In this document: piece by piece, positions 44,298-53,273 of the stretch
Layout: the number at the start of each line of letters is the position of its first letter
Position numbering within the stretch: position 1 is the stretch's first letter
Assembly (NCBI RefSeq): GCF_900115065.1
Contig: NZ_FOVE01000012.1
Location: 1 to 64,000, forward strand
Length of the DNA stretch: 64,000 nt
Direction of reading: 5' to 3'
Source of the DNA: Formivibrio citricus
GTDB lineage: Bacteria; Pseudomonadota; Gammaproteobacteria; Burkholderiales; Chitinibacteraceae
Notes under the pieces: generated by a model
Told to the model about the DNA's origin: nothing
What the model saw: the letters and a program-made list of their open reading frames with translations, nothing else
Databases searched by the model: none
Program-made: the position numbers and the translations under genes

Positions 44298-46349
44298 ATG
44301 CCTGCCGTGCAAAACATCCGTACCCTTGCGTTTCTTGGTCATGCCGGAGCCGGCAAGACCACCCTGGTCGAAAGCCTTCTGGCTCTGTCCGGGGCGATCA
44401 ATCAGGCCGGTTCCGTCGAGAAGGGCACGACGGTCTGCGATTACGACCCGCTCGAAAAAGAACATCAACACACGGCCAAGCTCGCCGCGGCTTACCTCGA
44501 TCACGGCGACGTTCGCATCCACTTGCTGGATACCCCCGGCTTCCCCGATTTCGCTGGCCAGGCCATGGCCGCGCTCGATGCGGTGGAAACGGTCGCCGCA
44601 GTCATCAACCCGCAGAACGACATTGAAATCAGTGCCCGGCGCGCGATGCTCTGGGCGCAGACGCGCAAGCTTTGCCGCGTGGTGGTGGTCAACCGTATCG
44701 ATTGCGAACGTCTCGAACTCGAACAACTCCTGAGTGACTTGCAGTCCGCATTCGGCCGCGAGTGTCTGCCGCTGAACCTGCCGGCTGCCGGCGGGACAAA
44801 AGTCGTCGACTGTTTCTTCAATCTCGATGGCGAGGCTACGGATTTCGGTAGCGTCGAGGCCGCGCACAATGCGATCGTCGAGCAGATCGTCGAAGTGGAC
44901 GAGGCACTGACCGAGCGCTACCTCAACGGCGAGGAAGTCGCCCCGGAGGAGCTGCATGACGCCTTCGAGCAGGCGCTGCGAGAAGGGCATCTGCTGCCGG
45001 TGCTCTTCACCTCGGCGCGTACCGGCGCCGGCTTGCCGCAACTGCTGGATTTCATCGCCAGACTGGCGCCCAACCCGCTGGAAGGCAACCCGCCGCTGTT
45101 CGAAAAATGGCCCGGCGGCGATGCCGAGGCGGCCGAACCCTTCAATGCAAGCCACGACCCCGCCGAGCACGTGATTGCCCACGTGTTCAAGGTCGAGGTC
45201 GATCCCTATATGGGCAAGATCGGCACCGTGCGCGTATTGCAGGGTACGCTCACACCGGATTCGCTGCTCTACGCGGGAGAGGCGCGCAAGCCGTTCCGCG
45301 TGGCGCATCTCTATAGCGTGCAGGGCAAGACGCTCACCGCCATCCAGAGCGCGGGGCCGGGCGAAATCTGCGCAATTACCAAGATCGACGACATCCATTT
45401 CGATGCCGTGTTGCACGATGCGCCGGAAGATTCCGTGCTGCATTTTCACCCGCTGCCGCTGCCGCATGCGGTCTACGGTCTGGCGCTGCGCGTGAAGCGT
45501 CGCGGCGAAGAGCAGAAGCTTTCCGAAGTGCTGCACCGCATGGCGCTCGAAGACCCGGGGCTGGAAGTGGAAAGCGATCCGACCACGCGCGAGATCGTGA
45601 TCCGCGGCTTGGGCGAACTGCATCTGGGCCGGGTGCTGGAGCGCATGCGTGCGCAGTACAAGCTCGAAGTCGACAGCCACCCGCCGTCCATCCCCTACCG
45701 CGAAACCATTACCGCGCCCGCCGAGGGGCATCATCGTCACAAGAAGCAGAGCGGCGGCGCGGGGCAGTTCGGCGAGGTCTATCTGCGCATTGCACCACTG
45801 GCGCGCGGCGAAGGCTTCCGCTTCAAGGATGCGGTCAAGGGCGGCACGATCCCCGGTGTATTCATCCCCGCCGTGGAGAAAGGCGTGCGCGAAGCGCTGG
45901 CGAGCGGGGCCATCGCCGGCTTTCCGATACAGGATGTAGAAGTGACGGTCTACGACGGCAAAACCCATGCGGTCGATGGCAAGGAAGTCGCGTTCGTGAC
46001 GGCGGGCCGCAAGGCGTTCGTCGAGGCGATGCTGAGTGCGAGTCCGGTGGTGCTGGAGCCGTATGTGAACCTGGAAATCACCGTGCCGGACTTTGCGATG
46101 GGCGACGTTTCCGGCGAATTGTCTTCGCGCCGCGGCCAGGTCACCAACACGGGCGGCGGACGGGCCGGTATGCTCTCGATCAGCGCACGCGCGCCGCTCG
46201 CCGAGCTCTCCGATTTCCAGACCCGCCTCAAGTCGCTGACCGGAGGGCAGGGCAGTTACACGCTGGAACTGGCGGAATACGAGGAAGTGCCGCCGCAGGT
46301 GCAAACCCAGTTGAGCGCAGCGTTCCGCCCGCACGTGGATGAACAGTAG
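44298..46349 (+). CDS. Elongation factor G-like GTPase (FusA2 type)
   Basis: A 683-residue translational GTPase with EF-G domains I-V. G1 is GHAGAGKT (14-21), G3 DTPGFPDF near residue 78, and the G4 element reads NRID rather than the usual NKxD. Domain IV contains GAGQFGEVYLRI, and domain V ends LTGGQGSYTLELAEYEEVP. The length and the short G-domain insert resemble the second EF-G-like proteins (EF-G-like protein type II, FusA2) that are distinct from the essential FusA next to rpsL/tuf. It may act in ribosome recycling or under stress; no str-operon genes are nearby. GAGAGGAG precedes ATG 44298. Confidence 0.88.
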   Translation: MPAVQNIRTLAFLGHAGAGKTTLVESLLALSGAINQAGSVEKGTTVCDYDPLEKEHQHTAKLAAAYLDHGDVRIHLLDTPGFPDFAGQAMAALDAVETVAAVINPQNDIEISARRAMLWAQTRKLCRVVVVNRIDCERLELEQLLSDLQSAFGRECLPLNLPAAGGTKVVDCFFNLDGEATDFGSVEAAHNAIVEQIVEVDEALTERYLNGEEVAPEELHDAFEQALREGHLLPVLFTSARTGAGLPQLLDFIARLAPNPLEGNPPLFEKWPGGDAEAAEPFNASHDPAEHVIAHVFKVEVDPYMGKIGTVRVLQGTLTPDSLLYAGEARKPFRVAHLYSVQGKTLTAIQSAGPGEICAITKIDDIHFDAVLHDAPEDSVLHFHPLPLPHAVYGLALRVKRRGEEQKLSEVLHRMALEDPGLEVESDPTTREIVIRGLGELHLGRVLERMRAQYKLEVDSHPPSIPYRETITAPAEGHHRHKKQSGGAGQFGEVYLRIAPLARGEGFRFKDAVKGGTIPGVFIPAVEKGVREALASGAIAGFPIQDVEVTVYDGKTHAVDGKEVAFVTAGRKAFVEAMLSASPVVLEPYVNLEITVPDFAMGDVSGELSSRRGQVTNTGGGRAGMLSISARAPLAELSDFQTRLKSLTGGQGSYTLELAEYEEVPPQVQTQLSAAFRPHVDEQ

Positions 46350-46368
46350 TTATTTCTGCGTTTTCCCC

Positions 46369-46406
46369 AAGGCCGTTTAGCCGCTTGCCAGGCTTGCGGC
46401 CTTTTT
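46369..46406 (+). terminator. Rho-independent terminator after the EF-G-like gene
   Basis: Arms AAGGCCG (46369-46375) and CGGCCTT (46397-46403) close a hairpin that also pairs internally, and are followed by TTTT. It is 20 bp after the stop. Confidence 0.75.
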
Positions 46407-46469
46407 TCATTGTGCGTAATAAAATAAAGGGTAGACTCTTCGGTCAATCCCAATGGGGCGGATGTTCAT

Positions 46470-47195
46470 ATGCAAAAATTTGTTCTGCTGCTTTTGCTGG
46501 CATTGTCCTCAAGCTTTGGCGTGGCAGGGTCTCCTCGAGTGGTGTGTGCGGACATTGCTCCATACTGTTTTGTGTCTGATGGTGTTCCTCAAGGCTTTGC
46601 TTATGAAGTGGGGAAAGAAATCGTGCAGCGGCTGGGTTATGAAACGAAAATCGAAATCATGCCGTTGGCGCGGGCGCTGCATACGGTGCAGACCGAAGAC
46701 AATGTGATTTCCCTGTGGGTTGGGCGAACCCCGGACAGGGAACGAACGGTGCAGTGGGTTTCGTTGCTGTTCACTGATGGCTTCTATGTGTACACCCTTA
46801 AAGGCAAGCCGGACGGGTCTACTTTGGAAAAAGCCCGCTTGCTCAAGGTGTTGGGCGCCAACATTGCAGCCGCCAATACTCAAGCGGCCCGAAAACACGG
46901 GTTGAATTCAATCGAGGCCATATCCTCGAATGACAACAACGGGCGAAAATTGTTGGCGGAAAGAATCGATGGCTGGGTGACGACGCAATCGGCCGCTGAA
47001 TATTTCATCAATCGACACGCGATTGACCCATCCCTGCTGATTCGTGGCGTAATGCTGGATGATTATTTGGCATATGTAGCGGCATCGTTGGGTCTGGAGG
47101 CTACAGAAGTCAATCGGTGGCGTAATGCGCTTCAAGCCATGAAGCGCGATGGAAGTTTGGCCCGCTTGAAAACAAAATATCGAATCCGCCAGTAG
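46470..47195 (+). CDS. Periplasmic solute-binding protein, family 3-like (orphan)
   Basis: A 241-residue exported protein: signal peptide MQKFVLLLLLALSSSFGVAG, then a type-II periplasmic binding fold resembling the amino-acid-binding SBP_bac_3 family (GVPQGFAYEVGKEIVQRLGY, IEIMPLARALHTVQ, TPDRERTVQWV, the final LQAMKRDGSLARLKTKY). There is no permease or ATPase gene next to it, so it may be an orphan receptor or a sensor-associated protein, as found beside cyclic-di-GMP enzymes. Ligand unknown. Confidence 0.8.
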   Translation: MQKFVLLLLLALSSSFGVAGSPRVVCADIAPYCFVSDGVPQGFAYEVGKEIVQRLGYETKIEIMPLARALHTVQTEDNVISLWVGRTPDRERTVQWVSLLFTDGFYVYTLKGKPDGSTLEKARLLKVLGANIAAANTQAARKHGLNSIEAISSNDNNGRKLLAERIDGWVTTQSAAEYFINRHAIDPSLLIRGVMLDDYLAYVAASLGLEATEVNRWRNALQAMKRDGSLARLKTKYRIRQ

Positions 47196-47276
47196 TCAGT
47201 TACCCTGGTTTGCGTGACTGACTGCCAAATGCTTTATGAAATGCTTTTTGATGATGTGTGAATTGAAAGGAAACAA

Positions 47277-48086
47277 ATGAGCTGGGATCCTGCGCAATAC
47301 CTCAAATTCGGCAACCAGCGGCTGCGGCCGGCGCTTGACCTGCTGGCGCAGATTCCGCTCGAATCGCCCGCCACGGTGGTCGATCTGGGCTGCGGGGCCG
47401 GCAACGTGACGTGTTTCATTGCCGAACGCTGGCCACAGGCGCATGTCATCGGCGTGGACAATTCGGCAGCCATGCTGGCCAAGGCGCACGCTACCCTGCC
47501 GCAGGCGGATTGGGTGGAATCGGGTATTGCCGACTGGCAACCGGAGCAGCCGGTCGACCTGATCTATTCGAATGCAGCGCTGCACTGGCTGCCCGGCCAT
47601 GAAACATTGTTCTCCCGGCTGATGGGATTCCTGAAACCGGGCGGGGTGCTGGCCGTGCAGATGCCGCGTAATTTCGCCGCGCCTTCGCATACCTCGATCG
47701 ACGCGGCGCTCGATGCCCTTGAATTGCCCGCTGCGGTGCGGGCCGGCATCGATGCCAACAAGCTCAACAGCCCGGTTGCCGAACCGGAACAGTACTACGA
47801 CTGGATCAAGCCGCTCGCCGCCAGCGTCGACATGTGGGAAACGCTGTATTCCCACGTGCTGAATGGCGAGAATGCCGTGGCCGAATGGGTCAAGGGTACG
47901 GCGTTGATCCCGGTGCTGAACGGACTGCTGGCGGCGGAAGATGCGGGGCAGATCGCGCCGGGGATGCGCGAGCGCTTCTGGGTGGACTACTGCGCCCGGA
48001 CCAATGCCGCCTATCCGCGTCGCCCCGACGGTACGACGCTATTCCCCTTCCGGCGGTTGTTCTTCATCGCGATTCGCCAGGCTTGA
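47277..48086 (+). CDS. tam: Trans-aconitate 2-methyltransferase
   Basis: A 269-residue SAM-dependent methyltransferase. SAM-binding motif I VVDLGCGAGN is at 34-43, then GVDNSAAML, and a motif II region VDLIYSNAALHWLPGHETLF that matches E. coli Tam (LIFANASLQWLPDH). The middle GVLAVQMPRN and the C-terminal RLFFIAIRQA also match. Tam detoxifies trans-aconitate, an inhibitor of aconitase, by monomethyl ester formation. AAAGGAAA precedes ATG 47277. Its 3' end overlaps the convergent esterase gene by 23 bp. Confidence 0.9.
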   Translation: MSWDPAQYLKFGNQRLRPALDLLAQIPLESPATVVDLGCGAGNVTCFIAERWPQAHVIGVDNSAAMLAKAHATLPQADWVESGIADWQPEQPVDLIYSNAALHWLPGHETLFSRLMGFLKPGGVLAVQMPRNFAAPSHTSIDAALDALELPAAVRAGIDANKLNSPVAEPEQYYDWIKPLAASVDMWETLYSHVLNGENAVAEWVKGTALIPVLNGLLAAEDAGQIAPGMRERFWVDYCARTNAAYPRRPDGTTLFPFRRLFFIAIRQA

Positions 48087-49008
48087 GCATCTGCCCGATA
48101 CGGGGGTCGAGCGAGGCCATGAAAGTCTCGACGGCCTCGGTATAGGCGCCGGGCAGGCCAAGGTCGCTATTGATTGCGCCGTGTGTCATTGCCTGAGGCA
48201 GCACTTCCACACGTACACCAAGAGGGCGCGCATGCTCGGCAAACTGCCGGGCTTGTGTGCAGGGCGCATCCGTGCGCTGGCTGGAACAGACCAGCAGCAT
48301 GGGTGTCGCGGTTTTTGCGAGTTGATGCAGCGGCGAGGCGGCTTGCCAGTAGGCCGCATCCTGGCCGAATGCCCGATCATAGAGGCGCGGATGCTTGCCT
48401 TGCATGGTCTGCACGATGTCCATGGCGGCGGTATCGAGCGAGACGGTGCCCAACCAGCGCCGGGCGCCCATTTTTAGTGCCAGCCCCGGATTGGCTGTCA
48501 GCAAATCCACCAGATGCGCGCCGGCGGAATGGCCCATCAGGATAAAGCGGTTCGGGTCGGCGCCCCAGCCAACGGCTTGGGCCTGAGCCTTGGCTAGCGC
48601 TTGCGCGACATCGCTGGCCTGCTGCAGCGGATCGGCTTGGGGCAGCAGGCGGTAGTTCACTGAAATGAAAACAAAGCCGCGTGCGACCCAGCGCTGGACC
48701 TTGTTCTGGATAACGCGGGACATGGCCTTGTCGCCGATGCGCCATCCGCCGCCATGTGCCATGAAAATGACCGGCGCATTTTTCGCGCGGGCCGGCAGGT
48801 AGACATCCATGCGCTGCTTGGGATCGGCTCCGTAGGCTACGTCGCGCAACAGGCGCGCGCCTTGTGGCAAGGATTGAGCCGATGTGGTGTTTCTTCCCCG
48901 CTCAGCTTGCCGCTCGCCGCGATGCGCCTCAATGGCATCGCGGAGCGGGCCGGAGCTGGCCGTCTGGCTCAAGGCAAGCAGGATCGTCCAAGTGGCCAGA
49001 CGGCTCAT
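48064..49008 (-). CDS. Exported alpha/beta hydrolase (carboxylesterase, BD-FAE/kynurenine formamidase-like)
   Basis: A 314-residue hydrolase with a short signal-like N-terminus (LATWTILLALSQTASSG). The oxyanion-hole motif HGGGW is at 85-89, and the nucleophile Ser161 in MGHSAGAH; the later TDAP and MTHGAI segments hold probable acid and His residues. This HGGGW/GHSAG layout is that of the hormone-sensitive-lipase-like and BD-FAE esterases. Substrate unknown. The gene converges on tam and overlaps its coding end. Confidence 0.85.
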   Translation of the reverse strand: MSRLATWTILLALSQTASSGPLRDAIEAHRGERQAERGRNTTSAQSLPQGARLLRDVAYGADPKQRMDVYLPARAKNAPVIFMAHGGGWRIGDKAMSRVIQNKVQRWVARGFVFISVNYRLLPQADPLQQASDVAQALAKAQAQAVGWGADPNRFILMGHSAGAHLVDLLTANPGLALKMGARRWLGTVSLDTAAMDIVQTMQGKHPRLYDRAFGQDAAYWQAASPLHQLAKTATPMLLVCSSQRTDAPCTQARQFAEHARPLGVRVEVLPQAMTHGAINSDLGLPGAYTEAVETFMASLDPRIGQMLKPGESR

Positions 49009-49068
49009 GGTGTCATTCGAACGGTTGGGCTATGACCAACCAATGCGATGGCCGGCCCGGTTTCGCAA

Positions 49069-49668
49069 TTACCGATCATCGTCATGCCCGCGCCGATCTG
49101 GCCGGCGCCTCTCATCCTGTCCGGAACGGTATTTCCCGTCCCTGTCGGCACGGGGCTGGTTTTCATTTTCCTGCCGCTGGGGGGCGGCAACGGGAGTTTG
49201 CCGGCTGTCCCGTTCCACCCTCGCGGGCCGGGAGTCGTGCCTGATGGCTGGCGCGCTTTCGTAACGCGGCGGGGCGTTATGCTCTACGCGCGGTTTTACA
49301 GGAGCCGGAACATGCTGCGGCTGGGGGCGAGGCTGAGGTTGGGGCCGCGTATCGCGTTCCCAGCGTCCGCCGTGCGGGCGCCAATGGTCGCCGCTGCGCT
49401 CCCAGCGATGCGGAACATAAATGTAACCATGGCGCGGCGCTTCCCAGCGCCCCGGAACCCAGACGTGGCGCGTGCCGACCCAGTTCCAGTAGCCGCCAAT
49501 CCAGATGTAACCGACTACCGGCGGCGGTCCGGGATATTCGACGCGCAACGGTGGCGGCGCGACTCGAACTGTCTCGACATAGTAGGGTTCCCCGCCCGTG
49601 GTGACCACGCATCCGCCCAGGAGTGCCGATGTTGCTACGAGTGTGGCCAGCAAGATTCTTTTCTTCAT
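49069..49668 (-). CDS. YXWGXW repeat-containing lipoprotein
   Basis: A 199-residue protein starting at ATG 49668, with GGAAGGA upstream. Lipobox LLGGC gives a lipidated Cys at 20. Residues 55-100 contain YxWxxGYW and WVPGRW repeats (IWIGGYWNWVG, VWVPGRWEAPRHG, WERSGDHWRPHGGRWE), typical of the YXWGXW family of proteobacterial envelope proteins. The last 90 residues are highly charged, low-complexity Pro/Arg/Asp/Gln-rich. The family's role is unknown. Confidence 0.85.
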   Translation of the reverse strand: MKKRILLATLVATSALLGGCVVTTGGEPYYVETVRVAPPPLRVEYPGPPPVVGYIWIGGYWNWVGTRHVWVPGRWEAPRHGYIYVPHRWERSGDHWRPHGGRWERDTRPQPQPRPQPQHVPAPVKPRVEHNAPPRYESAPAIRHDSRPARVERDSRQTPVAAPQRQENENQPRADRDGKYRSGQDERRRPDRRGHDDDR

Positions 49669-49854
49669 GATGCAGTCCTTCCCTCTCGGAAGATGACAAT
49701 CGTATCTGCAGTATAGATACAGATGTCCGGATGTCCGGTGAAATAAGCCAATCTCGGATTGGGTGCGCCAATGCCGGTTTAGCATGCTACGTTGAAATGA
49801 CAGGCTGCTTCCGGCTTGGCCAACCTGCATTGCGTAGCCCGGAGATTTTTCAGG

Positions 49855-50460
49855 ATGGAATCAGACAACCCGACTTACAACACGCTGTACAACTACACCA
49901 AATCCTTGTCTGTCGCGCTGGGCTATCGGGATTTGATGACGCGGCTGCATTCGGAGAGGGTGCGCGATATTGCCCTGGAGCTGGGAATGCAATGCGGCCT
50001 GAACAAACAGGAACTGCTGATTCTGAGAATCAGCGCATCTTTTCATGACGTTGGAAAAATCGGCATCCCGGACAGTATCCTGCTGAAACCGACTCAGCTT
50101 GACGATGCCGAGTGGGAAATCATGAAGCGGCATGCGGAAATCGGCGAGCAAATCATGAAGTCGACCGAGCTTGAAGGTTCAGGGCAGGCAGCGCTGGAAA
50201 TTCGTCACCATCACGAACGCTACGACGGGCATGGCTACCCGGACAGCCTTGCCGGCGAGGCCATCCCGATCGGCTCCCGCATCATTTCCATTGCCGACAG
50301 CTACGATGCCATGGCGGTGACACGGTCCTATCACCGAGCCAGGGCACACGCGGAAATCATGGATGTTCTGCATGCCGAAAACGGGGGCAAGCATGATCCG
50401 GAGCTCATGCGTGTTTTTGGCGGAATCATCGAAAAAAGCCGGCTCAAAGCGGCTTGCTGA
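49855..50460 (+). CDS. Stand-alone HD-GYP domain phosphodiesterase
   Basis: A 201-residue protein consisting of little more than an HD-GYP domain. The metal-binding HD is in ASFHDVGKIGIPD, followed by LKP.QL...E, HAEIGEQI, the HHHERYDGHGYP motif with GYP, and IISIADSYDAM. All catalytic positions look intact, so hydrolysis of cyclic-di-GMP is expected. No receiver or sensor domain is attached; input may come through a partner. ATG 49855 lies about ten bases after GGAG; an in-frame ATG 13 codons upstream is possible. Confidence 0.9.
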   Translation: MESDNPTYNTLYNYTKSLSVALGYRDLMTRLHSERVRDIALELGMQCGLNKQELLILRISASFHDVGKIGIPDSILLKPTQLDDAEWEIMKRHAEIGEQIMKSTELEGSGQAALEIRHHHERYDGHGYPDSLAGEAIPIGSRIISIADSYDAMAVTRSYHRARAHAEIMDVLHAENGGKHDPELMRVFGGIIEKSRLKAAC

Positions 50461-50461
50461 T

Positions 50462-50572
50462 CCAAGTGAAGTTTGAATGGCATGCCTGGCATAGCCCGGT
50501 ATCCAGCAATAAAGCCGTCTCGAAGCACTCGACCCCGGCCTGAACCGGGTGGGCGAGTTCAAACAAGATCAG
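50462..50572 (-). repeat. Dispersed palindromic repeat, divergent copy 3 (reverse orientation)
   Basis: Reverse-strand relative of the repeats flanking the alcohol dehydrogenase gene: ends TTGTTTGAACTCG and ACTTGGATC, with GGCCGGGGTCGAGTGCTTCG and GCTGGATACCGGG inside. It is more diverged than the other two. It fills the gap between the HD-GYP and REC-TPR genes (convergent). Confidence 0.7.
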
Positions 50573-52197
50573 GGCTTGGGAAACAACTCATTCAGTTGGT
50601 TGTCGATCTGGTTGAGCCGTTTGTCGTCGGAGCAAAGGGAACGGGCATGCTGCAGGGTCTGTCGGGTCTCGTTCAGCAATGCTTCGTTGGCTCCTTGCTG
50701 CTTCATGCAGGAAATCGCGATCTGGGCGAAGTTGAGCAACACGCGCAGATTGGATGGCAGCAGCTTCTTGGCGTTGCGCATGGATTCGACGGCTTCTTCC
50801 AGTTTCCCGGCCTGGGCCAGCAGTGCCCCGGCGTTCATCAATTCCAGTGCTTCCTGGCGCGATAGCGCCACGAGTTGCGCGCCTTCTTCGTGCATGCCGG
50901 CCTGGTCGAAAATTTCCCCGACCTGGTTTGCCAGCTTGCGATCTTCGTGGTTGTTCATGACGAGTTTGTGCAGCAGTTCCGTCGCGGATTCCTTGTTGCC
51001 CGTATTGAGCAACAGCTCGGCGGCCTCAAGCCCGGCGGCGCCTTCGGGAATGGCGCCGGAAGTGGCCAGCAGGGCATCGAGTGCCTTGGCGGCTTCCCTG
51101 GCTTTGGCAGGCTGGTTGTTCTGCAGGTAGACCATGCCTTCCATTGCCTTGGCGCGCACCGTAATCTGTTCGCCATCGAAGTGTTTCTGCATGCTGCCCA
51201 GCGTTTTCAGCGCCTCTTCCGGTTGCTGCTTGTTGCTGCACACGCGCGCCAGCCCCACGTAGGCATCCGCGGTTTTCATGATCGAATGCTCGCCGACCGC
51301 CATGCTTTTGCGGAAGGCTTTCTCGGCAGCATCCAGATTCCCGAGTTTCAGCGCCAGTTCGCCCAGATCCTTCTGCCTTTGCGGCGAATTGGGCGAGAGC
51401 TGTACGGCCCGTTGCAATACCTGCTCGGCGGCTTCCAGTTCTTCAAGCTGTTGCAGGGTCTTGGCGAGCCAGTCATAAGCCTCGATGTTGGCGCGGTTTT
51501 CGTTGATGACTTGCTGCAGCAGATCGCGCGCGGCGACATAATCGCCCTGCATGAACAGGACTCTGCCCAAACCGACCTTGGCCCAGGGCTGATCGCGTTC
51601 GGCCAGTACCGCCTCAAGAAGCTGCCTGGCCTCGGCCAGTTCGCCGATGGCCAGCAGGAACTGGTATTTCAGGCGCTGCAATTCTGGGGCATTCAGCCTG
51701 TCCGTTGCCATTTGTTGGTCGCACAGCGCGATGGCGCGGGAATAGTCTTTTTTCCCCAGCGCGTTGTTGATGTCGATGAAGGTGCGTTTGCGCGCCCAGA
51801 TCTTGGTCAGCCGGTTTTGCAGCAGGGCTGTCGTCAACGGTTTGATCAGGTAGCTGTCCGGCAGGTATTCCAGTGCGCCCATCACCGTTTCCAGCGATTT
51901 TTCCGCCGTGATCATGATCCAGGCGCAGGCCGGACCGACCCACTGGCGGAATTTGGCTTCCTCCAGCAATTGCTGGCCGTTCTTGCCCGGTCCGAGGTTG
52001 AAATCGCACAGCACGACGTCGTATTTGCTGGAAGACAGCAGCTTGATCGCATCCTGGCTGCTGCCGGCAGAGTCGATACGGGTGGCACCGCATTCGCGCA
52101 GCATGTCGCGCAACATGCGCTGCATGCCGTGGAAATCGTCGATTATCAGGAATCTGCGCTGGGAAAAATCAGAGAAAGTGTCTTGCAATCCGGCCAT
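50569..52197 (-). CDS. Response regulator with REC domain and TPR array
   Basis: A 542-residue cytosolic protein. Receiver domain residues 15-130: Asp20/Asp21, phospho-acceptor Asp65 in VVLCDFNLG, Thr97 and Lys119 are all present. The rest is a helical TPR solenoid (about 150-530), with repeats such as LKYQFLLAIGELAEARQLLEAVL, VLFMQGDYVAARDLLQQVI and LALKLGNLDAAEKAFRKSM. No DNA-binding or enzymatic output is present, so output is protein-protein. It lies downstream of a soluble histidine kinase gene, its probable partner. The biological role is not known to me. Confidence 0.88.
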   Translation of the reverse strand: MAGLQDTFSDFSQRRFLIIDDFHGMQRMLRDMLRECGATRIDSAGSSQDAIKLLSSSKYDVVLCDFNLGPGKNGQQLLEEAKFRQWVGPACAWIMITAEKSLETVMGALEYLPDSYLIKPLTTALLQNRLTKIWARKRTFIDINNALGKKDYSRAIALCDQQMATDRLNAPELQRLKYQFLLAIGELAEARQLLEAVLAERDQPWAKVGLGRVLFMQGDYVAARDLLQQVINENRANIEAYDWLAKTLQQLEELEAAEQVLQRAVQLSPNSPQRQKDLGELALKLGNLDAAEKAFRKSMAVGEHSIMKTADAYVGLARVCSNKQQPEEALKTLGSMQKHFDGEQITVRAKAMEGMVYLQNNQPAKAREAAKALDALLATSGAIPEGAAGLEAAELLLNTGNKESATELLHKLVMNNHEDRKLANQVGEIFDQAGMHEEGAQLVALSRQEALELMNAGALLAQAGKLEEAVESMRNAKKLLPSNLRVLLNFAQIAISCMKQQGANEALLNETRQTLQHARSLCSDDKRLNQIDNQLNELFPKP

Positions 52198-52224
52198 GGC
52201 GTTTGTGTTCCTGTGAATTTTTTC

Positions 52225-52284
52225 AGGGCTTGTTCATGGTCTTGCTGCGAGGCTCGCTCGCTACTGACTTTGAACCGGTTCTCA
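52225..52284 (-). repeat. Dispersed palindromic element, short derivative R5 overlapping a stop codon
   Basis: Only the outer arms remain: read on the minus strand it begins TGAGAACCGGTTCA, where TGA (52282-52284) is the stop codon of the histidine kinase gene, and ends with the GCAGCAAGACCATGAACAAG arm. The match to full copies is imperfect. Confidence 0.5.
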
Positions 52285-52974
52285 GGGGAGTTGCAGGATG
52301 CAGCAGCCGCCACCGTAGCAACCACCGTTTTCCAGGCGCAACCGTCCGTGGAGTCCCTTGTTCCTGTGCATTGCCGCAACCGTGCGGCCAAAATACAGGC
52401 CGAGCCCGGTGCTGCCGCTGCCGAAGCTGATGCCGCGTTGCTCCGATTCGATCGCCTGCAGCATGCTTGCAGGATAGCCGGCACCGTTGTCCTCGACGCG
52501 GATTTCCAGCATGTCGCCGACTTGGGCTGCGGACAGCCGGATTCGATCCCTCGTGTACTGGCTGGCATTGTTGATGGCCTGACCGATCACGCCGTTCACC
52601 AATTCTTCGTCGAAATACCAGATCAGATCGTCAGGGCAGCTTGTTTCCAGTTCGATCAGGCGCGAAGCCAGGAGCGGGCGGCATTGAGCTTCCATTTCAT
52701 GCACGAAATCGTTGAGCAGGAACGGTTGGGGATCGAAGGGGTAGAGGTGGTTGCCAACCTTGTAGAGTGCAAGCAACTGGATCAGGTTGTGGTTGACCCG
52801 CTTGGTTTCATACAGCATCTGCGACAGGTCTTCGTAGCCGGGAAAGCTGTCCGGCGTGAGTTCGCCCAGAAAGTGCTCCATCCGGTTGCTGAGCAAGCTG
52901 AGCGAATTCTTCATGTCATGCACGGATGAAGCCAGAAAAAACGACATGTCCGGCAGGGAGTCTTTTTCTTCCAT
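52282..52974 (-). CDS. Soluble sensor histidine kinase
   Basis: A 230-residue kinase without membrane helices. H-box SSVHDMKNSLSLLSNR contains the likely phospho-acceptor His19; the N-box is VIGQAINNASQYT, G1 is VEDNGAGYP, G2 is STGLGLYFGR. There is no separate sensor domain, only about 10 residues before the H-box, so input must come from a partner protein. It precedes the REC-TPR gene by 84 bp on the same strand. The C-terminus is Cys/Gly-rich (GGCYGGGCC), which is odd and could be a redox-sensitive tail. Confidence 0.85.
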   Translation of the reverse strand: MEEKDSLPDMSFFLASSVHDMKNSLSLLSNRMEHFLGELTPDSFPGYEDLSQMLYETKRVNHNLIQLLALYKVGNHLYPFDPQPFLLNDFVHEMEAQCRPLLASRLIELETSCPDDLIWYFDEELVNGVIGQAINNASQYTRDRIRLSAAQVGDMLEIRVEDNGAGYPASMLQAIESEQRGISFGSGSTGLGLYFGRTVAAMHRNKGLHGRLRLENGGCYGGGCCILQLP

Positions 52975-53273
52975 GACATCTTCCCGTTTGTTGGTCGAAG
53001 GGAAAACTGCTATGCGCCAATCTTGCCGGCGGCGTCTAAAACCATTTCTTGCTAATGGGCATTCGCCCTGAAACGAGCGAATTTTAGCATTTTCTTAAAT
53101 ACTATTTGTTATTGTTTTTATTGCTGGGACGGTTGGCACCAAATTGATTTTTAGGCGATCTCTATGATCGCAGCACGGTTTTCTGCCGGACAGGATGGTA
53201 AAGATACCATTACGCAGCCGGGACCTTGCTGCACAATTCCGTGCATGCAATTCACCGCCCGGAGCGTTATTCC
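52975..53273. other. Divergent promoter region
   Basis: About 300 bp between the kinase gene (leftwards) and the quinone reductase gene (rightwards). An AT-rich core (about 53080-53150) is the likely promoter zone. No gene or RNA was recognised. Confidence 0.5.

Noticed and set aside
44232-46334. A 700-codon frame antisense to the EF-G-like gene
   Set aside because: Shadow frame; all EF-G motifs are on the plus strand.
50875-52929. A 684-codon frame antisense to the REC-TPR and kinase genes
   Set aside because: Crosses a gene boundary without any domain; the minus-strand genes explain the region fully.
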